64,000 nucleotides of DNA from assembly GCA_021399435.1 (NCBI GenBank), contig JAJTUP010000111.1, positions 62,001 through 126,000 on the forward strand. The letters are read 5' to 3'. The notes under the pieces were generated by a model. That model was not told the origin of the DNA, ran no database searches, and was given only the letters and a program-made list of their open reading frames with translations. Of this stretch, positions 10,761-22,564 are shown piece after piece. Position 1 is the stretch's first letter, and each line of letters starts with the position of its first letter. Origin of the DNA: Diaporthe sp. PMI_573 (taxonomy: Eukaryota; Ascomycota; Sordariomycetes; Diaporthales; Diaporthaceae). Made by a program: the position numbers and the translations under genes.

Positions 10761-11589
10761 ATATCGGTAGATAGATTCGCCAGTCTGGGCGAGAGGGAGC
10801 CGACAAACGAGACGTGCATATCAATCAGCCCGGTCAAGCTGGATGGGTTGATCTCCATGTACGACACGATCTACGCCTTCACCCACACCTTCTGACGCAA
10901 CCTGCCGAACCCGCCCGACTCCGATCCCGCATTCGTGATGGCGTAGATCATAGCGCCTCGTGGGCAACGTGAACCACTTGACGGTCTCGTGGGAGGGAGT
11001 GAACACCAACACGTTTGTGCACTTGTAGTCAACCACAGACAGGGTGAAGAGCGTGATTGACGTCATGACCGTCTCGTGGCTCGTGGGGTCGAGGGGGCCC
11101 GTCGGCTATGTCGAGTTCACCAATATGCCGGGGGCTATAGATACGTGCATCCCGCCGCACATCGGGGTTTTCATTAAGGACATTGATATTTGCACTGCAT
11201 TGAGCCTTTCTAGGTCCCATTGTCTACTCGCGATGAAGATCCGTATTGTTAGATGGCGTTACCGGGTAACGATTTGTGTCCCTCCCAGGAGGTTGACCGC
11301 TAGAGAGTGACCAGCCCAACGAGGAGGAATGTCTTGATTACTCAACATACACCCAGCTTTCAGATTTCAATTTCAAGGAAGCAGCTTGTCGTTTTGCGTT
11401 ACCTGTTTGGAAATTGACAGCGCATGCTACCCGACATAAAAGGTGCCACTGCCCTCTGTGGGGCCTTCGGCTGCCGTCCAGGCTACCCTGAACACGGCCC
11501 TTAATAAAGATGGGAAAACCAATCAAGACTCATTTAGCGAGACTGATCACACTCACTGCTGCAACATGTCTGTTCAAACTTCAAGCCTG
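10761..11589. other. Unassigned segment, possible gene relic
   Basis: Both strands contain short GC-rich open stretches, for example minus 11066-10821 and plus 11044-11310. None extends beyond about 90 codons, and I recognise no family. A minus-strand reading around 11120-11160 (GMHVSIAPGILVNST) stops at once in frame. It may be a decayed gene, but I cannot name it. Confidence 0.3.
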
Positions 11590-11985
11590 TAGCAGTGGCC
11601 AAGTGTTTTACTGACTACCGCGACAGACCAGTGCATTGCCGCCATTGTGGGGTTCTTTAACCCAAAAGTTTTCTTCGACTTCTTGACGCACAGAATAAAT
11701 ATAGCTGTTGCTCCAGCCGCGATTTTGCAAGCCCTTAACCTCCTGCTAGGACTCTTCGTTAGCTTGGGAGTGGCCATTACGCTGTACCCGGGGTTCCACT
11801 ATATATCGTAGCATTATTGCTCGCTTCTTAGTTCTCCCAATGGTCGCGCTGGTTGCTATTTTCTTATACCAAGCTACGAATGCTGCTATATATTATCTTA
11901 TCGGCCTAACAATATACATATGGGCTTATTTTGAACATGAAGTATCTGATTTGTCACTTTCTCATATCAATCTTTGTCACTAACT
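11590..11985 (+). pseudogene. Small membrane protein relic (DUF7727-like), frameshifted
   Basis: The plus strand reads CIAAIVGFFNPKVFFDFLTHRIN...ILQALNLLLGLFV (about 11625-11770), then stops at about 11809. The next frame continues directly with IIARFLVLPMVALVAIFLYQATNAAIYYLIGLTIYIWAYFEHE (about 11812-11940, quoted in pieces). Together they give the hydrophobic four-helix pattern of a small fungal membrane protein family in which the W/F-GFF-PK-F-DF and Y-T-A-YY motifs are typical; DUF7727 is my best recollection. A single-base shift near 11805 separates the halves, and a TAG at 11588 closes the 5' side. Confidence 0.55.
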
Positions 11986-12161
11986 ACTTACATAGTCAAT
12001 TCAACTAGAACCATGGAGTCGTTGAGCTAGAGCAAGCAGGGGTTTTAGTTAGTGGATTCAGAATATCTAAATCATGTCATTACGCTCAGTTAAAGCTATT
12101 TGACAAATGGACATTAAAGTCCAACATCCTCGAAAGAAATGTATATGATCGCTCTTGGCGT

Positions 12162-12626
12162 ATGGATGAAGCCTGTATCATTGCCTGCAACTTCTTTTCC
12201 CCCGAGTACCTTGCAGGAGCGATCGTGCTTCAATCGAAGCTGGATGGCACATTGGCCGCCGCTGTATCCTTAGCACCTACACAGGATGATCGAGTTGCTT
12301 CTTTCAACATTAATGTGACGCTTAAAAGGACCGAAAAAATCGCTTATGAGCTGTTTGGGGTCTGCTTGGAGCACAACGCCGGGATCTGGTACGTCTGTAT
12401 TGGGCACACGCGGCTGCTCCCTGAACCGAGATCAAAGCTCGAATGCTGCCGCATGGATATCATCCCCCTCATCTTTGGCAGCACTTTAACAGAAGCGGTG
12501 TTATCTGGTCCGGTATATCAGGAAGAGCGTTTTAGGGAAGAGCAACACACAAAATGTATTTCGATGGACATACCGAGGGCTGCGGACGAATGTGCTCGAA
12601 TCCTATGGAGCGAGCGACGGAGATAA
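12162..12626 (+). CDS. Hypothetical protein
   Basis: An ATG-started frame of 154 codons with ordinary composition and no low-complexity stretch. No signal peptide, membrane segment or known motif is seen. The cysteine content is moderate and the C-terminus is charged. It may be a surviving exon of a larger decayed gene, since the 12.0-12.16 kb sequence upstream is AT-rich and full of stops. Function unknown. Confidence 0.3.
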   Translation: MDEACIIACNFFSPEYLAGAIVLQSKLDGTLAAAVSLAPTQDDRVASFNINVTLKRTEKIAYELFGVCLEHNAGIWYVCIGHTRLLPEPRSKLECCRMDIIPLIFGSTLTEAVLSGPVYQEERFREEQHTKCISMDIPRAADECARILWSERRR

Positions 12627-14450
12627 AGGCTATGCTGTCCCAGGTTGACTAGTTGCATTGCACCTGGCCCGAAGGTTTTCCAGGAGCCATCGAAGTTAAA
12701 CGCATACAGAGTTTGTCATAAGGGCTGAGTAGCGACAGCCGTCCTTTCTTTCATGACTTGAGTATGCAAAACTTTTGCATCGAAGAGACTAAATCAATAA
12801 GAGCAGATTGATTGATCGCGGCAAATAATGAAAACACAGTATGTAAAGCAGGCCATCTTGGGTGCAGCATCCCTACCTCTCTTCTTGCCCTCAGGCTTGA
12901 TCGACGTCGACCCCAAATTTCCCATTCCAATTCACCAATTTTTTTCGAGACAATCTACTCATTGATGCCGCCCACAACAATCGATTGTATAGTTTTTATT
13001 GGAATTACCGATTGGCATCGACCGCGGGAATGCAGTTTGAGTGACCGAGGTATCTGCATATAGCAGAGTGAAGTTGTCGGCAAGAAAGCTAAGAAAATTA
13101 TCTTTTCTGACTTCCCGCCCAGCATCATGATGCGCTCGCGCACCATTTTGCACCAGCTTGTCTTCAGGCCTTAGCTGGTTCATGACATCAACATGTCAAC
13201 TGGACCGTTTCGAAGGATAGCATCTAGCTTGATCCAGCCAGAAGCCATGCATTCTCGACGAAAGGAGGGAAATGCAGACTCTCGTCGCTTCACGAGTGAA
13301 CACGACGGTCGAATATTTGCATGACCTCAAGGTTTGTGAGAGAAGAGGGCTGTATCCGGTTCGATACAGGAAATCACGTCGGTCATGTTCAATGTGCCGT
13401 GGCACGAGTTTGTGGTTGCCTGTTCAAGATCTGCACGCGGTCGCTTCGGCTCAACAAGTTATCAGTGTTAGTGCTGTTGAAGGTCTGGCATTCTCACGGT
13501 CCGACGCACCACTACCAAACTCAGTCGCTTGTCTTCCCGCCGATCCTAGTTTCATTGCGATCTAGGCGGTCAGTTCCATCCAGCGTTTCACGACCCCTGT
13601 TCGACAGATACGCACTAAATATCGCGTTTTCTGCATGACCCCTTTCGAAGAGTATTCAGGTGGCGTGGAGCAGCAGATCCGAAAAGCCAGAGGAAAGCTG
13701 CAAAAGGCAAAGTATGACCTTGAATTTGCGCCGGTCGTGGATTTTAGAAGCCGTTGACCCAGCTCCCGCCAATTCCTGTTCCATGGGGAGAAATGTAAGC
13801 CGGAAACTACATCGACCAACACGTTTAGCCTGAGGTCAGGGTTCGGAGAAGCGCCTGAACCGCGTCACCAAGATCATCCTGTCAGACATGGAACCATACC
13901 TACTAGAGAATTCCTATATATTCCTTATATTATATTCTCTAATCTATTTAAGACCTAAAACCCTTGTAAATCCTAAGCGAGCTTTAGCGTATTCTAAGCG
14001 AGCTGTCACCCGACCTGAATCTCCTGACCGGAGGGCGGCGAGGGTGGGGGCAGTGCAGCGGGGGGCCCCCTTTGGTGGTATAGGTCTCCAGGTCGTAGAC
14101 AAATAGCTCCCAGGGCCTCGAGAGGGGCTTCCCTGGTATCTAATGACTCCAGGGCCTCGGAGGGGATTTCTACTGGTATCGTGGTGAAAGGGAGGGTACT
14201 TATCACGGTCACTTCTGGGGACTTCCTACGACGTATAAAAAAATATTACAGGACTCACTCACCCTCTTGCCGCAGCTGCGATGTGAGTTCACGCGCTTGG
14301 TGTTGCTCTGTCTGCAACATGTTGGCGGCTGGTCGGACGTGGACCTGTACCTTTGCCGCGCTGACAAGCAACTTTTCTCGGAAGTCACCGGACTATTGAC
14401 GTCCTGCTAAGTCCAGACCCATCACGAGAGCCCACCCCTGGGCAGACTTG
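12627..14450. other. No recognisable gene
   Basis: Only short frames under 110 codons on either strand. A minus-strand stretch at 14212-14006 has a proline-rich end and could be a gag fragment, but there is no defining motif. A GC-rich stretch near 14020-14070 sits in an otherwise AT-rich surround. Confidence 0.4.
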
Positions 14451-14465
14451 CCTATCCTGATATGC

Positions 14466-14571
14466 TATCCTGATATCATCTCTGCTATCCTGCTATATCC
14501 GATATGATATATATCGGATATCGGATAAAGCTAGAGCCCCTTATTCTGATATCTATCTAGATATCAGGATA
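14466..14571. repeat. Inverted repeat block upstream of hAT frame
   Basis: TATCCTGATATC at 14466-14477 is the exact inverse of GATATCAGGATA at 14560-14571. Several further CTATCC and GATAT copies lie between them, including a GATATGATATATATC core. Clusters of short subterminal repeats are common at hAT ends, and this one lies about 150 bp upstream of the hAT reading frame. A terminal TIR with an 8-bp target duplication was not identified. Confidence 0.5.
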
Positions 14572-14723
14572 AGTTGCCGGCTCTGATCGGCCAGATTTCA
14601 TCTTATCGGCTGATAAGAAGCTACTTTGTGTTTGCGGAGTCTTTAAATCTCTCAACTTTACCCCCTAAGTCAAGTGTGTAGATACAATATGCTCTATTAT
14701 TTCGAGCCTCTACTATCTTATTT

Positions 14724-15367
14724 ATGGCCTCTTCCTCACATCAACCTGCGGATTGCACCTCACAGTCTCAGATGAGTATTTATCCTGCTGTCGATGCAGA
14801 GTCAGCATCATCTGAGGTCCTAAACTTCGATTGCATATTCCGCGCGACATATCCGAATAAGGGCCAGTTAGGACCATCAGGGAAGCGCAGAACGAAGGGA
14901 GCAGTGGTCTATGAATGTCTTCTCTGTTCCTCTGATCAGGCCTGGTCAAATCCGAAACGAGACAACGCCATATACCATGCGAAGCGCAAACACAGCGATA
15001 TCATTAACTCTTCGGATAATACGATACTGGAACGATCATCAGACATTGGTCCTCCTTTAAAGCAGGCTAGGCTCGGCGATTATTATACAGCAAACCCATC
15101 AGAATCAGCCCTCCGCAGAGTATTCAACCCCCAGCGCTATACTGAGAGCATGGTTGCCCTTCTCACACGTCGTCGGCTACCCTTTTCGGCAGTTACATGG
15201 GATGAGATGCAAGACATCATGCTAGCCTATAATCCCGCGATTGAGGATCTTATCATGACATCACGACATGAAGCAATGCGTCATATTACTGCAAACTTTA
15301 GCCTATATCAGTCGCAGTTGAAGGCTAAGCTACAGAGCGCCGTTTCGAAGGTCCACATCTCATTCGC
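14724..15367 (+). pseudogene. hAT transposase N-terminus, fused to NRPS sequence
   Basis: ATG at 14724 opens a frame with a BED-type finger (C-x2-C...H-x4-H in YECLLCSS...YHAKRKHSD, about 14915-15000). It continues through the hAT linker to VSKVHISF at about 15340-15364, which is the beginning of the conserved IHISFD-W block. There it stops resembling hAT. From about 15365 the DNA encodes an NRPS adenylation domain in another frame, so the last 80 codons of this ORF (to 15614) are out-of-frame NRPS sequence. The hAT catalytic core and C-terminus are absent. Confidence 0.75.
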
Positions 15368-18300
15368 GTTGCCGTCGACGCTCTCGCGTCACGCAACGTC
15401 AACCACCTCATTGAGGAGCAGGCAGCCAAGAACGGCGAGGACAAGGCAGTTGAGACCTATGAGGGTGAGTCCCTCACGTTCACAGAGCTCAATAGCTCGG
15501 CAAATTGGGTTGCCCGACAGCTCCTCAATGAGCCGCTGGTGCAGCAGAGCAAGGTCGTGCCCCTGCACATGGACACGTCCGCCAAACTCATCATTACAAT
15601 CCTGGCGGTCTTGAAAGCCGGGAAGGGATATGTCATCTTGGATCCGAGCTCCCCTGTTGCTCGCAAGTCATATGTCATTCGAGATGTTGGGGCCTCCTTT
15701 GCTGTCACAGACGGCATGTCGTCCAATTTCGAGGACAGCGGACTGGACTCGGCGATACACACATTGGACATTGCCACGTTATTAAACCAGCAAGAGGGAC
15801 GCCAAGAGGCCAACCTAGATCTGCATGTAGAGCCGGAGAAAACTGCCTACATCATCTACACTTCCGGCACACAAGGAAGTCCCAAGGGAGTCGACATCTC
15901 GCTCCGTGCCGCCGCCTCGGGCATCGCCTGTGCGTCTGAGGCTGCCGGAACCAGGGCTTTGCTCTTCTATAACCCGGTTTTCTCAGCTGCCCAGCGGTCC
16001 ATCCTGTCAACTCTCGCACATGGTGCGTGCCTCTGCACAGCAAGCCGCTCAACCCTCCACACTTCCCTGAAGCAGGTTATCAACGAGATGAGGATCAACA
16101 AACTGGGAATCACATCCTCCACCATCGGGCTGCTCGATCCTGAGAGCATGCCCACCCTGAAGCACATCACGCTGACAGGCGAACGGGTGGATCAGGCCGT
16201 CGTGGACCGATGGGCCGGCCACGTTGAGGATCTGCGCAACGGCTACGGCCTCAGCGAGTGCACCCAGCTTTCCTTTGGCAGGGCCTTGGGGCAGCCGGGT
16301 GACGACAGGGGCCCAAACGTGCTGGGTCGGCCCTCAGACACCACCGCGGCCTTCGTGCTCGACGCCGGCACGGTCGAGCTGACGCCCCTGCACGTCGCGG
16401 GCGAGCTGTGCCTCGAGGGCCCGCAGCTCGCCAGCGGCTACATCAACAAGCCCGAGGAGACGGCGCGGTCGTTTGTGCCCAGTCCTTTCACCGAGGGGGC
16501 CACCCTGTACAGGACCGGAGATATGGCCGTGCGCCACGGGGACGGATCTATCGAGATCGTCGGCCGCATAGACTTCCAGGCCAAGATCAACGGCCAGAGG
16601 GTCGAGCCGGGGGAGATCGCGGCCCTGGTTCGCGTCCAGGACGGAGTCGAGGACGCTGCCGTCGTTGCATGCTCAGTGAAGGGCGACGCCGATACGGCCC
16701 TGGTGGCAATGGTTGTCCCTGCGGTGCGGGATGGCGCAGGCGCAGAGGCTGCCGCGGAGTGGCCTGACCTGGTCACAAGGCTCCGCGGCGTCGCTGCGTC
16801 TTCCCTTCTCATCTACATGGTGCCAAGGTACTGGGTTCGCCTCGACGCACTGCCTCGCAGCGCCAATGGCAAGACGGAGATCCGACGCCTGAGGAATCAG
16901 GTGGAGGCAATGGAGCGTGACGACCTGATCAGGAGCTCTTCTCGGGCACTTTCAAGCGCAGAGCAGGAGGTCTGCCAGGGTGAGGCTGAGGAGATACTCC
17001 GGTCCGTGTGGTCGAAAGTCCTCTCTCTTCCTCGCGGCTCTATAAGCAGACGGCATGCGTTCCTTGAGCTGGGGGGCGACTCTCTTAAGGCCTTGGGGGT
17101 CATCGCCGAGCTCGTGGCTGTGGACTGGGTCGTGTCGCTCGGCGACCTGATGCGTGCCGAGTCACTGACACAGGCGGCGCAAGCAATGACACGCAACGAT
17201 GCCGGAGCATTCGTTGACGTGGCCCCTTTCAGCCTGACACCAAGCGATTTCACGCTGGACGTGGATCAGTACGACGACGTGTACCCGGCGACAGAGTTGC
17301 AGTCCGGCATTATCTCGGCACATGCTACCATTGGCGGCTACGTCTACTCTCGCATCTTTTCTGTGGACGCGCAAAATGTTGACTGGGCCAAGCTTCAGGT
17401 GGCGTTCCAAAAGGTGGTCGACAAGAACTCCATCTACCGCTCTGTATTCATCCCAAGCGGAGCAGGATTCGCCCAAGCAGTCAAAAAGCACTTCGCTTTA
17501 CCCTGGGAGTTTGTTGACCATAGAAATGATCCTGATTTCTCCCTGCAGGACTTCACTCGAGGCCTTGAGGCCAATCTGGACGTGGCCGAATCAACCATAA
17601 GAGTGACGATTCTCAACCGCTCGCTACTTCTTGTCAGCATGCACCACGCCATATTCGACTTTTGGTCCTCTCAGTTTCTGTTCGAAGACGCATCAGACAT
17701 ATACCGAGGCCTCACCCCAGTACCGAGGCCACAGTTCAACGGTTTCGTACGATACGTAGAATCATTGGACAAGAACAAGATGGACCAACTCTGGGCAAAG
17801 TATCTTGAAGGTGCAGCTACAACACACTTGGGGGCAGAGCAGCCATTCGCCCCAAACACATCATCGCGGCGGCCTATTGCCGGGGACATCCGCAAGTTCA
17901 CGTCCAGTACAGGCTTCTCAATAGGTGTGCTTCTCTACCTGACCTGGGCCGTCGTTCTGGCCAAACATACTGGCAACCTGGATGTGACCTTTGCCATCAC
18001 GCTGTCTGGGCGGGATGTGCCCGTCCAAGGCGTACAGCAGCTCAGCGGCCCGACGCTGACAACTGTCCCGCTTCGTGTGCGGCTTGAAGACGGAATGGAC
18101 ATCGCCCAGGGTCTATCGCATGTACAAGGGGCGCTGTGGGACTTGGCAGCCCATGCTCAACACGGCCTTCGCAGGCCGCTGCGGGCTGGGGGGCATTCCC
18201 ATGATCTTTTTGATACGCTGGTGAACTTCCTCGTGGTAAACAAAGGCGCGAAACCCACACGGGAGACGCCTCTGCTACAGCCATATGGAGAGAAACCCAT

Positions 18301-21300
18301 CTGGCAGACCGGCTACACAAGCCTGGAGCTTCAAGAAGACCCAGCCGCGCCGGGCCACTTTGTGGTTGGGCTGAGCGGCACATTGGATCCGACCAGAACA
18401 GAGTTCCTGGTTCGGGAGGTTGCCTCTATTGTGGAGGGCATCATCGAGGACACTACCAAACGCATATCAGACATGGACATCATCACCCCTCCCGAACGAT
18501 CACACCTCAGCAGACTGAGTCCTCCGGCAGAACACCACCCTGCCTTGCTACACAGCAAGTTCGAGGAAGTCTCGACGTCCTGTCCAGACCGAACGGCAAT
18601 TCAGTACGGGCCGTCGGTAAGCTGCACATACGGGCAGCTCGACAGAAGAGCCAACCAGGTGGCGCGTTTCCTGCGGTCCAAGGGCCTGGGTCCAGGGAGT
18701 CTAGTGCCAATCTGCCTGCCAAAATCGATCGAGGTCATCGTCGCAACGCTCGCTGTGCTCAAGGCCGGGGCAGCGTTTGTGCCCCTGGACCCGGACAACC
18801 CGCCGGAGAGGAATAACTTCATCGTCGAGGACGTATCGGCCACTGTGGTTCTCACGGACGAGAACCTAAGGGGCATCTTTGACACTCAATCCTGCACCGC
18901 GGACGTGGTGGACGTATACGCCATTGAGTCTTCCCAGCTCGACTCGACGCCTCTGGACGCAGCTGAAGTGGGCCTGGAAGCAGACTGCCTGGCATATTGT
19001 ATTTACACGTCCGGGTCAACAGGACTGCCCAAAGGCGTCCTCGTCTCTCATGGGGCCATTTCCGCCGGCATCGACAGCATTATCGAGGCCGAGTCGGTCG
19101 AGCCCGGCTGGCGCCTCCTCCAGTTCTCCAACTTCGTCTTCGACGTGTCCGTCAGCGACATCTTCTGCATTCTCGGCGTCGGCGCGACGCTCTGCATGGC
19201 GCCCATGGAAACCATGCTGTCTGACCTGGCCAAGGTCATCAACGACATGGGTGTCACCCGGCTTTTCATAACCCCCACTGTAGCGAAGCTTCTGCGGCCG
19301 GATGAGGTACCGGGCGTTGAGGGAATCTACCTCGCCGGCGAGCCAGTCCCTTAAGACCTGGCAGAGACATGGACCGCCAGGGGTTGTACTGTCATGAACT
19401 GCTACGGGCCGACCGAGGCCTCGGTACTCTCTGTCGTGGGGCATATAAATGCAGGAGAGGACGCGCGCATCATCGGTCGGCCGCTTCGGAATGTCCGTGC
19501 CCTCATCCTGGAGACAAATGGCCTCAGAGAGGTACCGTACGGTGCTGTTGGGGAGCTCTGCCTCGCGGGGCCGCAGCTGGCAAGGGGCTACCTGAACAGG
19601 CCCGACGCCACGGCCAAGGCATTCGTCACTCGGCACGGCGAGAGGGTCTACAGGACCGGCGACCTGGTGCGGTGGCTCCCGGATGGCCGGATGCGGTGCC
19701 TTGGCCGCATAGACAGCCAGGTCAAGATCCACGGGCACCGCATCGAGATGGGCGAGATCGAGAGCGCCATCCAGCGAACTGGCCTCGTGCGGGATGCCGC
19801 AGTGGTGGTGCATGAGTTCCAGGGCATGCCGACGATAGTCGCCTGCTGTGCCATGGTCATGGCCTCTGGCGGCGTCGGCCCGGGCAGCCCTGAGGGACTT
19901 CTGCCCCCTTCACCAGAGCACGTGGAGGCGCTGACGGCCACTGGGGTCAAGCTAACGAGCCTGCCACCGTACATGGTGCCGACGCTGTGGATTCCCGTCA
20001 CCTCACTGCCACTGCTGGCGTCAGGAAAGACGGACCGCAAGAAGCTGGCGGCATGGGTCCGGGAGCTCTCTCCGGAGATGCTCCAGGAGTACGCCGGCAC
20101 GGACTCTAGTGCCGACTATGTCGCGGCAGAAACAACAGAGGAGGTCCTCTTGCAATCTCTATGGGCGGACCTCTTCAGGAAGCCCTGCTCTGCGATCAGC
20201 GCAACGAGTTCGTTCCTGGCTCATGGAGGCGACTCAATCGCCGCCATCAACCTCGTTGGCCGAGCCAGGAGCAATGGATATTCCCTGGCGGTAGGGGACA
20301 CCCTCGCTTTCCCACTCTTGCAAGACATGGCAAGGCGGATGAGGCCGCTGGATACGAGGAGCCACGGCGTTGTGCCTCGGGCCTCGGTCACGATGTCGGC
20401 CGAGATGGCCGCAGAGCTAGGGCGCTCTGGCATTCACAAAGCAGATGTTGAAGCCATCTACCCCGTTGTTCCGGGCATCCAGGACTTCCTGGTCCGCGCC
20501 GAGAAGCCCGGGCAGTTCTGGAACTGCCAAGCAGTCAGGCCTCTCCCGGAAGAGATCGACTTCGACACCTGGGTCCGGGTGACGACGGAGCTCACGGCGA
20601 GGAACGAGATTCTCCGATCGGTCTGGCTAAAGACGGGCGGGGTCTGGAGCCAGGTGGTGTTGCAGAACCCGGCCCTCGACCTCGAGGTGGTTCAGGTGCG
20701 CGACGCCGATGCCAAGGAAGACTACATGCAGGGAAGCTGGGACGAAGGCTTCACCGTGGGCAACAAGCCATTCGTCAAGTACCGCCTTCTGGTCCTTGCC
20801 GACGGGACACGCGAGTTGCTCATACACATTCATCATGCCATGTACGACGGAACCCTGCTGCGGATATTTGATGACGAGTTCAAGGCGCTCTACAACGGCC
20901 TCCCTCCGCCCCCGACGGTCCCGTTTGGGGACTTCGTGACGCACGTGGCCACGGGAGACCGCCAACCATCACTCGAGTTCTGGGAGAGCCTCCTGCGCGA
21001 CAGCCCTCCTCCATTCCCAGGCACCATCCCCGATCCATCCGCGAGCCACGTATACACGGCAACGGTGGACCGGCAGGCCGACCTGTTCGCATCCACGTGC
21101 GGCGTGACCGCCCCGATCGTCTTCCAGACCGCCTTCTCCCTGCTGCTGGCCCGCCTGAGCGGCCGCAACGACGTCGTCTACGACAACCTCATCACGGGTC
21201 GCAACGTCGGCATGGAGGACGCCCAGGCCATCGCGGGCACCTGCGCCAACTTCCTGCCGTTCCGCACGTCCTTCGGGCCCGGCGAGGGGCTGCGCGGCCT

Positions 21301-21694
21301 CCTGCGGGCCACGCAGGACCTGTTCTGGCGGGCGACGGAGCACGGAAACGTCGGGCTGGACGACATCTACGGCGGGCGCCGGGACGCCGCCGCCGCCCGG
21401 GCGCTGTTCCTCTTCCAGCCTTTCGAGCCCGCCGCGCCCGCGGGCGGCGTCGTCGACAGGCATATGCGGTGGATGGTCATGGGGCTGAGCCGCGTCCGGA
21501 TGCCTATGGGCTACGCGCTGCACCTGGAGGTGTCGAAGACGCCGGCGGGATACAGGCTGAAGTTTAAGTATGACCCGCGAATATTCGGGCCCGGGGAGGG
21601 GGGCATCGAACGTGTGGCGGGCTTGTTCAGGAGCATCTTGGAGAATATGCTCGCGCACTCCAGGAGCAGCATTGCTACCATCATTCCCGCCTGA
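15368..21694 (+). pseudogene. Bimodular NRPS (A-T-C-A-T-C), 5' truncated, one nonsense codon
   Basis: The frame from about 15368 encodes about 2,108 residues and is broken only by TAA at 19352-19354. Adenylation 1 spans about 15370-16900 (YTSGTQGSPKG, GYGLSE, YRTGD, NGKTE). Carrier 1 is at about 17075-17100 (LGGDSL), and condensation 1 at about 17260-18500 (HHAIFDF, with F instead of the usual G). Adenylation 2 spans about 18540-20070 (YTSGSTGLPKG, CYGPTE, YRTGDL, SGKTD). Carrier 2 is at about 20222-20245 (HGGDSI), and condensation 2 at about 20430-21680 (HHAMYDG). Only the extreme N-terminus seems lost. Size and A-T-C-A-T-C order resemble SidD/NPS6-type siderophore synthetases, but the substrate is not inferable here. 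The stop sits where CAA (Gln) would be expected. Confidence 0.9.
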
Positions 21695-22112
21695 AACAAT
21701 TGCATGATTTTCTTTCTCTCTTTTTTCTTCAACTATTCTGAACGCATAGTTGGTCTGGATTTTCTTGTCTTCCAATCACGTCATAAGAGCCACAGATAGA
21801 TTTCCTTTAAACCACAAATATTATTTTGGTTTCTACGCGTTTGCCACCCGAAGTCAGTGGAACTTGAACTTTTCAAATTAGGAAACATCTGACTTACAAA
21901 TACGCGAACTCAACATCACTACTTACGCGTGGGGCGGGTTTGGGGAGAAGCCACGTCCTTCATGTTGGTACTCGAGCAAGGTATGGCCGTGGCACAGATC
22001 CAAAGCAGGGACGGAACCACGACTTAATCCAATATATTCAATCTAACGGCCGCAGGTATGCACGCGGACATTATCACGTACAACACATTCAAAGATCCAG
22101 CATCCAGAGCTC
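21695..22112. other. NRPS downstream region, nothing seen
   Basis: Pyrimidine-rich then AT-rich sequence following the NRPS stop. It contains no open frame of note and no hAT C-terminal sequence. Confidence 0.5.
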
Positions 22113-22564
22113 CTACGCATCCCCAACAGCATCCTCAAAATAGACCGTCAAAACATCGCCAGTGCGCCGCGGCCCTGCGAGCTCCTTGAACCGCGCGTGT
22201 GCCTCACACCCAGAGTCGTAATATTGCATGTCTTGAAGCGTGCGAAATGTTGTCTTGGCTACCAAAGTATAGCCCTGAGAACGCTGGTCTGGCAAGGCAC
22301 GCCCGGCCGCGATAGACAGGATGTACGGTGCGCCGTCCTAATTGGAGCTCAGATTAGATTTACGGACGTCGGAAGAGAGAATGAACAAAACTCCAAGAGG
22401 TGACGAGAAAATCAGGAAAGGCCGGTTCTGTTGAGTAGGGCTATGCTTGCTCGCGATGTGCTTACCTTGCGGGCTTCGCTTCTCAGCGTCTTGTACTGGC
22501 TCAAGAGGAAATCGATGTCCTCTTCCTTCGGGATATTGAACATGGACACTCTGGTGATGGTCAT
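22113..22564 (-). CDS. Stress-responsive A/B-barrel (Dabb) domain protein
   Basis: Two exons on the minus strand, 22564-22466 and 22337-22113, encode 107 residues. The start ATG (22564-22562) has an in-frame stop just upstream. The intron 22465-22338 (128 nt) has GTAAGC..TTAG ends, and its removal joins ARK to DGAPY in frame. The protein begins MTITRVSMFNIP, continues with LLSQYKTLRSEARK and GYTLVAKTTFRTLQDMQYYD, and ends in a VLTVYFEDAV strand. This is the strand-helix pattern of small dimeric ferredoxin-like Dabb proteins. Such proteins range from stress proteins to polyketide cyclases; the substrate is unknown. It is about 420 bp from the NRPS 3' end in convergent orientation. Confidence 0.8.

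Noticed and set aside
12690..12745. Possible 5S rRNA-like string (ATCGAAGTTAAACGC)
   Set aside because: Only a short resemblance; the rest of the 5S internal control region is not present.
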